35,002 bases of DNA, from NCBI GenBank assembly GCA_947175425.1, contig CAMWMR010000026.1, forward strand, positions 1 through 35,002. The letters run 5' to 3'. Under the pieces are notes generated by a model, which worked only from the letters and a program-made list of their open reading frames with translations, was not told where the DNA came from and did not search any database. Below, piece by piece: positions 27,910-35,002 of this stretch; the stretch's first letter is position 1; each line of letters begins with the position of its first letter. Source of the DNA: an uncultured Porphyromonadaceae bacterium. Lineage in GTDB: Bacteria; Bacteroidota; Bacteroidia; Bacteroidales; Muribaculaceae. Made by a program: the position numbers and the translations under genes.

Positions 27910-29919
27910 ATGGATGTTACAGTACCTATATTAATTCTGGCCATCCCGCTGTTTATGTTCCTTCTGCTGGGTCTTACCGGCATGAAGATGTCGCATAAAC
28001 TCGCCGGCACTCTCGGAACCCTTGGAATGGGTACCGTGCTTGTGCTTGCATATGTAACGGCCTTCACCTACTTCTTCGGCGGCGCTCCCGAGTTCATCGA
28101 CGCCGCAGGTAACCGCCTGCAGTATCTTGTCTTCGACCAGACCTGGCTGGCATTCACTCAAAACCTTGTAATAAAGATAGGCTTCCTTCTCGATCCTATC
28201 TCGGCCATGATGCTTGTGGTAATTACCACAATCTCCTTTATGGTTCACCTCTACAGCCTTGGCTACATGCGCGACCATCACGGAGTGTACGAACACGGCT
28301 TCCAGCGTTTCTACGCGTTCCTGTCGCTGTTCAGCTTCTCCATGCTCGGCCTGGTAGTGGCTCCCAATATTTTCCAGATGTACATATTCTGGGAGCTTGT
28401 GGGTGCTTCGTCCTACCTTCTCATCGGTTTCTACTACCGTAAGCCCTCCGCTGTATCGGCTTCCAAAAAAGCATTTATCGTTACCCGCTTTGCCGACCTC
28501 GGCTTCCTTATCGGTATCCTTGTTCTTTCCTATTACACAGGAACGTTCAACTTCACTGACTTCACCTCTTCGGCCGTAGCAGGCATGGAAGGTGTTACAC
28601 AAGTAAACATCCACACTGCCGAAGGTATTCTCAATATCTTCCAAAGCAGCCCCGCCCCCATGTTCATGGGAGCATCGGTTCTCACCTGGGCGCTTGTTCT
28701 CATCTTTATGGGCGGTATGGGTAAATCGGCAATGCTTCCTCTCCACATCTGGCTTCCCGATGCAATGGAAGGTCCCACCCCTGTATCGGCACTTATCCAC
28801 GCCGCTACAATGGTTGTGGCCGGTGTTTACCTCGTTGCCCGTCTGTTCCCGCTCTACCTCATGGAGGAAAGCGCACTGATGATTATTACCGTTGTCGGCG
28901 CCCTCACAGCACTCTATGCAGCTATGGTTGCCTGCACCCAGGTTGACATCAAACGCGTTCTCGCATTCTCCACAATATCGCAGATTGCGTTCATGATGGT
29001 ATCGCTCGGTGTTGCACGCATGGACATCCACCACGGCCTCGGCTACATGGCTTCCATGTTCCACCTCTTCACCCACGCAATGTTCAAGGCCCTGTTGTTC
29101 CTTGGCGCCGGCGCACTCATTCACGCAATCGGCTCCAACGACTATACCGACATGCACGGCCTGCGCAAATACATGCCCATCACCCACATTACCTTCCTTA
29201 TCGGCTGTCTTGCAATTGCCGGCATTATTCCTTTCTCGGGCTTCTTCAGTAAGGACGAAATTCTGAGCTCATGCCTTGGCAACAGCACAATCGCCTACGT
29301 ATGGATGTCGGCAGTGGCCGGTCTTACCGCGTTCTACATGTTCCGCCTCTACTACCTCATTTTCTGGTGGAAAGAGCACAAAGTACACGAAGGCCACCAC
29401 GCACCCCACGACCAGCCCTGGGTAATGAGCCTTCCCCTTATAATTCTTGCAGTTATTTCCTGCGTTGCCGGCTTTATTCCTTTCGGCAACCTCGTAAGCT
29501 GGAACGGTGTTCCCTACGACTTCATGGCGCACTTTAACTGGAGTGTAGCTGCGGTGAGCCTCGTTGTAGCTATTGCCGGCATTGCCCTTGCAACAGTTAT
29601 GTACCGCAAGGAAAACGAACTTCCCGCCAAGTTCAAAAACGCCGTGCCCGCACTTTGGCGCTGGTGTCACCACCGCTTCTATTGGGACGAACTGTACATG
29701 TTCATCACACATCGCATTATCTTCGGCTGCATCTGCCGCCCGCTGGCATGGTTCGACCGCCACATCATCGACGGCACAATGGATTCCTTTGCCACCATCA
29801 CCAACAAAGCATCCGACGCCATCAAGCCTCTGCAATCCGGACAGGTTCAGATGTACGTATGGTACTACCTTATCGGAGCACTTGCTCTTGGCGGCATAAC
29901 CTATATCTGCCTCTTGTGA
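27910..29919 (+). CDS. nuoL: Complex I antiporter-like subunit L (NuoL)
   Basis: The distal proton-pumping subunit, 669 residues with many helices and a long C-terminal lateral helix. Conserved pump residues are present: Glu162 in WELVGASSYLL (E. coli Glu144) and Lys272 in GKSAMLPLHIWLPDAMEGP (E. coli Lys229), with His297 in the next helix. It begins 5 nt after nuoK. Confidence 0.96.
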   Translation: MDVTVPILILAIPLFMFLLLGLTGMKMSHKLAGTLGTLGMGTVLVLAYVTAFTYFFGGAPEFIDAAGNRLQYLVFDQTWLAFTQNLVIKIGFLLDPISAMMLVVITTISFMVHLYSLGYMRDHHGVYEHGFQRFYAFLSLFSFSMLGLVVAPNIFQMYIFWELVGASSYLLIGFYYRKPSAVSASKKAFIVTRFADLGFLIGILVLSYYTGTFNFTDFTSSAVAGMEGVTQVNIHTAEGILNIFQSSPAPMFMGASVLTWALVLIFMGGMGKSAMLPLHIWLPDAMEGPTPVSALIHAATMVVAGVYLVARLFPLYLMEESALMIITVVGALTALYAAMVACTQVDIKRVLAFSTISQIAFMMVSLGVARMDIHHGLGYMASMFHLFTHAMFKALLFLGAGALIHAIGSNDYTDMHGLRKYMPITHITFLIGCLAIAGIIPFSGFFSKDEILSSCLGNSTIAYVWMSAVAGLTAFYMFRLYYLIFWWKEHKVHEGHHAPHDQPWVMSLPLIILAVISCVAGFIPFGNLVSWNGVPYDFMAHFNWSVAAVSLVVAIAGIALATVMYRKENELPAKFKNAVPALWRWCHHRFYWDELYMFITHRIIFGCICRPLAWFDRHIIDGTMDSFATITNKASDAIKPLQSGQVQMYVWYYLIGALALGGITYICLL

Positions 29920-29956
29920 TAAGCGACACTGCAATCAATTAAAATCAGTAATTACG

Positions 29957-31498
29957 ATGTTTGCCAATATATTAATTTACTTTGTGGTTATCCCGCTGCT
30001 TATGCTTGCCGGCATAGCCCTTTGCAGAAACGTACGCCAGATACGTGCCGTTGCCGTAACAGGCTCGCTGGCGCTTATCGCCCTGTCGGTGGTTGTTCTG
30101 CTCCAGTATCTCGACCTCCGCGCCGCCGGCGAGACAGCTCCCATGCTGTTCACCGACTCGTGGACATGGTTCGAACCTCTTCATATAAATCTTGCAGTTG
30201 GTGTTGACGGCATTTCCATTGCCATGCTCCTGCTCAGCTCCATTATAGTTTTTGCCGGCTCGTTCGCCTCCTGGAAAATCGACCAGCCCAAGGAATTCTT
30301 CCTCTGGCTCATTCTCCTTTCGGTTGGTGTGTTCGGCTTCTTCATCACCGTGGACCTCTTTACAATGTTCATGTTCTACGAAGTAGCTCTCATCCCCATG
30401 TACCTTCTCATCGGCGTGTGGGGTTCGGGACGCAAGAACTACTCGGCCATGAAGCTTACCCTCATGCTCATGGGCGGCTCGGCATTCCTCATGCTCGGTC
30501 TCATCGGTATCTATTACCACTCCAACCCCGCAGGCGGACAGCTCACATGGAACATCCTTGAAATCGCTTCCCGCGCAGCCGATGCCGAACAGTGCATTCC
30601 CCAGGGCTGGCAGATGGTTCTGTTCCCCCTCACTTTTGTAGGATTCGGCGTTCTGGGCGCTATGTTCCCCTTCCACACATGGAGCCCCGACGGTCATGCC
30701 TCGGCACCCACAGCGGTATCCATGCTCCACGCCGGCGTACTTATGAAACTCGGCGGATACGGATGCTTCCGTGTAGCAATCTACCTCATGCCTTACGCAG
30801 CCCAGGAACTCTCCTATATTTTCCTTATCCTTACCGGTATTTCGGTTGTATACGGAGCCTTCTGCGCATGTGTAAAAACCGACCTCAAGTACATCAACGC
30901 TTACTCCTCGGTTTCGCACTGCGGTCTGGTGCTGTTCGCAATCCTCATGCTTAACACCACTGCAATGACCGGCGCCATTATGCAGATGCTCTCGCACGGT
31001 CTTATGACAGCGTTGTTCTTTGCACTCATCGGTATGATCTACGGACGTACCCACACACGTGAAATCACCAAAATGGGCGGCCTCATGCAAATCATGCCCT
31101 ACCTCTCGGTATGCTATGTAATTGCCGGTATGGCATCGCTCGGTCTTCCCGGCCTCAGCGGTTTCGTTGCCGAAATGACAATATTCGTAGGTTCGTTCCA
31201 GGCCGGTATGGCCGACTACCTCGGCGGCGAAGGCTCGCTCCGACTGGTATTCACCATCATTGCCTGCTGCTCTATTGTAATTACAGCGGTGTACATCCTG
31301 CGCGTTGTGGGCAAACTCCTGTTCGGCCCGGTTCAGGACGACCATCACCGCACACTTACCGATGCAACCTGGTGGGAACGCCTCTCCACAGTAACTCTCA
31401 TACTTTGCGTTGCTGCCATAGGCTGCTTCCCCAACTTCTTCAACAACTTGATTAACACAACCTTCAGCCCGGCGATTTTCGCAGTGCTCGGAATGTAA
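29957..31498 (+). CDS. nuoM: Complex I antiporter-like subunit M (NuoM)
   Basis: A proton-pumping membrane subunit of 513 residues and about 14 helices. Glu142 in FYEVALIPMYL matches the essential TM5 glutamate (E. coli Glu144), and Lys264 in GVLMKLGGYG matches the TM8 lysine (E. coli Lys265). The TM7 lysine that E. coli has at 234 (AVKMPMVPLHGW) is leucine here: the aligned segment is GVLGAMFPFHTW, with Leu233 at that position. The reading frame is clean, so this is not a sequencing frameshift. It begins 37 nt after nuoL. Confidence 0.95.
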   Translation: MFANILIYFVVIPLLMLAGIALCRNVRQIRAVAVTGSLALIALSVVVLLQYLDLRAAGETAPMLFTDSWTWFEPLHINLAVGVDGISIAMLLLSSIIVFAGSFASWKIDQPKEFFLWLILLSVGVFGFFITVDLFTMFMFYEVALIPMYLLIGVWGSGRKNYSAMKLTLMLMGGSAFLMLGLIGIYYHSNPAGGQLTWNILEIASRAADAEQCIPQGWQMVLFPLTFVGFGVLGAMFPFHTWSPDGHASAPTAVSMLHAGVLMKLGGYGCFRVAIYLMPYAAQELSYIFLILTGISVVYGAFCACVKTDLKYINAYSSVSHCGLVLFAILMLNTTAMTGAIMQMLSHGLMTALFFALIGMIYGRTHTREITKMGGLMQIMPYLSVCYVIAGMASLGLPGLSGFVAEMTIFVGSFQAGMADYLGGEGSLRLVFTIIACCSIVITAVYILRVVGKLLFGPVQDDHHRTLTDATWWERLSTVTLILCVAAIGCFPNFFNNLINTTFSPAIFAVLGM

Positions 31499-31517
31499 AC
31501 CCCAAAGGACTCCTGCA

Positions 31518-33002
31518 ATGGACTACTCACAATTTTTAGCAATGAAACAGGAACTTGCCCTGCTGCTTGTATTCCTGCTTGTATTCCTCTACGACACGTT
31601 CCTGCCTAAAAAGGCTCAGAAAGGCTTGCCCGTATTCGCAATTGTCCTTACTCTTGCGGCAACCGCCGCAGGTTTCTGCTGCCACTGCCTCGGTTCGGCT
31701 TGCAACACCGTGGCTTTCGCCGGCATGTACGAGACAAGTCCCGTAATTGCCGCCATAAAAGGCATTCTCAATGTCGGCGCCGTAATAGTGCTGATACAAT
31801 CAATCAAATGGGCCGACAGCGAAAACATGACCATGCGCCGCGGCGAGTTCTACGAGCTTTTGCTTGTAACACTCTTCGGCATGTACCTCATGATTTCCGC
31901 CCGTCACTTCCTGCTGTTCCTCATCGGTCTTGAAAGCGCATCGCTGCCTCTCGCAGCAATGGTGGCTCTCGACAAGAACCGCTACGAAAGCCACGAAGCC
32001 GCTGTTAAATATATTTTGACAGCTGTATTCTCCTCGGCGATATTCATGCTAGGCCTTTCGTTCCTCTACGGCCTCACCGGCTCGCTCTACTTCCAGAACA
32101 TTTACTTTGCCCTTACCGCAAACGGCAGCGCCAACCTGCTGCTCATCCTTTCGGTGGCATTTGTAATTTCCGGCATAGGTTTCAAGCTGTCGCTTGTTCC
32201 TTTCCACCTCTGGACCGCCGATGTATATCAGGGCGCGCCCACCTCGGTAACCTCCTACCTCTCGGTAATCTCCAAAGGCGCCACAGCATTTGCATTCCTT
32301 GTTGTGCTGGTGCAGGTGTTCGGCTCAATCTACAGCTCGGTATGGGAATGGATGCTCTACGCACTCATTATCCTCACCATTACTGTCGGTAACCTCTTTG
32401 CTATCCGCCAGCGCAACATGAAGCGCTTCCTTGCGTTCTCCTCCGTTTCGCAGGCCGGTTACATAATGCTCGGCATCATCGCCGACAACGCCATGGGCAT
32501 GGCAGCCATGATGTACTACATCCTTGTATACATCTTCTCCAACCTTGCCGCTTTCGGTGTTATCGGAGCCATTGAAAACGCCACCGGCAAAGTATCCATG
32601 GACAACTACAACGGACTTTACAAAACAAATCCCCGCTTGAGTTTCGCCATGATGCTCGCCATGTTCTCGCTGGCCGGCATTCCTCCCTTTGCCGGATTCT
32701 TCTCCAAGTTCTTTATCTTCACCGGCGCCCTCAATCAAGGCAGCGTGGCGATATATGTTCTTGTAGGCATTGCACTTCTCAACACAATCATCTCCCTCTA
32801 CTATTACCTGCTTGTTGTAAAGGCAATGTTCATCAACGACACCGAAACACCCCTTCCCACTTTCCGTTCCTCGTGCAGCGAACGTCTGGGATTGTGGATT
32901 ACCGTTGCCGGTGTTATCGGCCTTGGTATTGTAAGCTGGTTCTACAGCTCCCTGCTCGAGCTTGCCCAGGTTGCTCCCATGAACATGTACTTCATCGGAT
33001 AA
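31518..33002 (+). CDS. nuoN: Complex I antiporter-like subunit N (NuoN)
   Basis: The third antiporter-like pump, 494 residues. The expected pump residues are all present: Glu139 in GLESASLPL, Lys223 in GFKLSLVPFHLW and Lys253 in VISKGATAF. Other family segments include the KRFLAFSSVSQAGYIMLG motif. Last gene of the operon, followed by a terminator. Confidence 0.96.
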   Translation: MDYSQFLAMKQELALLLVFLLVFLYDTFLPKKAQKGLPVFAIVLTLAATAAGFCCHCLGSACNTVAFAGMYETSPVIAAIKGILNVGAVIVLIQSIKWADSENMTMRRGEFYELLLVTLFGMYLMISARHFLLFLIGLESASLPLAAMVALDKNRYESHEAAVKYILTAVFSSAIFMLGLSFLYGLTGSLYFQNIYFALTANGSANLLLILSVAFVISGIGFKLSLVPFHLWTADVYQGAPTSVTSYLSVISKGATAFAFLVVLVQVFGSIYSSVWEWMLYALIILTITVGNLFAIRQRNMKRFLAFSSVSQAGYIMLGIIADNAMGMAAMMYYILVYIFSNLAAFGVIGAIENATGKVSMDNYNGLYKTNPRLSFAMMLAMFSLAGIPPFAGFFSKFFIFTGALNQGSVAIYVLVGIALLNTIISLYYYLLVVKAMFINDTETPLPTFRSSCSERLGLWITVAGVIGLGIVSWFYSSLLELAQVAPMNMYFIG

Positions 33003-33029
33003 TATCCGCATACAAATAGCATTATGCCG

Positions 33030-33060
33030 AACCGCGTTTCCCCGCAAGGGAGACGCGGTT
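33030..33060 (+). terminator. Terminator of the nuo-atp operon
   Basis: A 13-bp hairpin with one G-U pair: AACCGCGTTTCCC (33030-33042) pairs with GGGAGACGCGGTT (33048-33060) around a 5-nt loop. It lies 28 nt after the nuoN stop. The T-rich tail is weak (TCCGTTT). It separates the operon from the downstream pyruvate:ferredoxin oxidoreductase promoter. Confidence 0.85.
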
Positions 33061-33135
33061 TCCGTTTATAGGCTCCATGAAAATTTGTTATACCTTTTTA
33101 TCGAAAAAAAGCACTCGATATTGCCGAAAATTTCG

Positions 33136-33143
33136 TACTTTTG
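33136..33143 (+). promoter_or_regulatory. -7 element before the pyruvate:ferredoxin oxidoreductase gene
   Basis: TACTTTTG followed by C matches the TAnnTTTG consensus perfectly. Transcription should begin near 33150, leaving a leader of about 58 nt. No clear -33 TTTG is found at the usual spacing. Confidence 0.65.
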
Positions 33144-33174
33144 CACTCTGATTCAAACAATAGGTATTGAATAA

Positions 33175-35002
<1,828 letters not shown>

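Noticed and set aside
27931-31348. Long minus-strand frames (418 and 458 codons) across nuoL and nuoM
   Set aside because: Their composition is rich in His, Glu, Gly and Cys in a way typical of antisense frames to membrane-protein genes. No family features were seen.

Overview
The window looks like chromosomal DNA of an anaerobic gut member of the Bacteroidales. The evidence is a run of perfect TAnnTTTG -7 promoter elements (the Bacteroidota consensus), mostly weak or absent Shine-Dalgarno sequences, a fused NuoCD in a complex I without NuoE/F/G, the ATP synthase gene order atpDCBEFHAG, and a purH-mreBCD-mrdA-rodA cluster. A position near Muribaculaceae/Porphyromonadaceae is my guess; nothing here proves the family. 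I see no transposases, phage genes, CRISPR arrays or rRNA genes.

Region 1 (1-11.4 kb, minus strand): two tandem identical tRNA-Gly(GCC) genes (the first cut by the window edge); a wall-elongation operon transcribed purH -> mreB -> mreC -> mreD -> mrdA -> rodA; an inner-membrane-anchored OmpA-domain protein; and alaS, which has a strong terminator.

Region 2 (11.4-15.6 kb, mixed strands): an M23 metallopeptidase gene overlapping a MerR-type regulator on the plus strand; a convergent polytopic membrane protein of unknown role; and a divergent lipoprotein with an internal duplication.

Region 3 (15.7-33.06 kb, plus strand): one long gene train, nuoA-nuoB-nuoCD-nuoH-[atpD-atpC-atpB-atpE-atpF-atpH-atpA-atpG]-nuoI-nuoJ-nuoK-nuoL-nuoM-nuoN. 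The complete F1Fo ATP synthase operon sits inside the complex I operon, between nuoH and nuoI. The largest gap between genes is 46 nt, no internal promoter or terminator is visible, one good promoter and a folded leader lie before nuoA, and one hairpin terminator follows nuoN. Proton-pump and proton-consumer subunits would therefore be made from one roughly 17 kb unit.

Region 4 (33.1 kb to the end): a separate promoter and the first 598 codons of pyruvate:ferredoxin oxidoreductase, which makes reduced ferredoxin. Because this complex I lacks the NADH-oxidising module, the neighbourhood suggests a path pyruvate -> ferredoxin or another low-potential carrier -> complex I -> proton gradient -> ATP synthase. 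That coupling is an inference from context.
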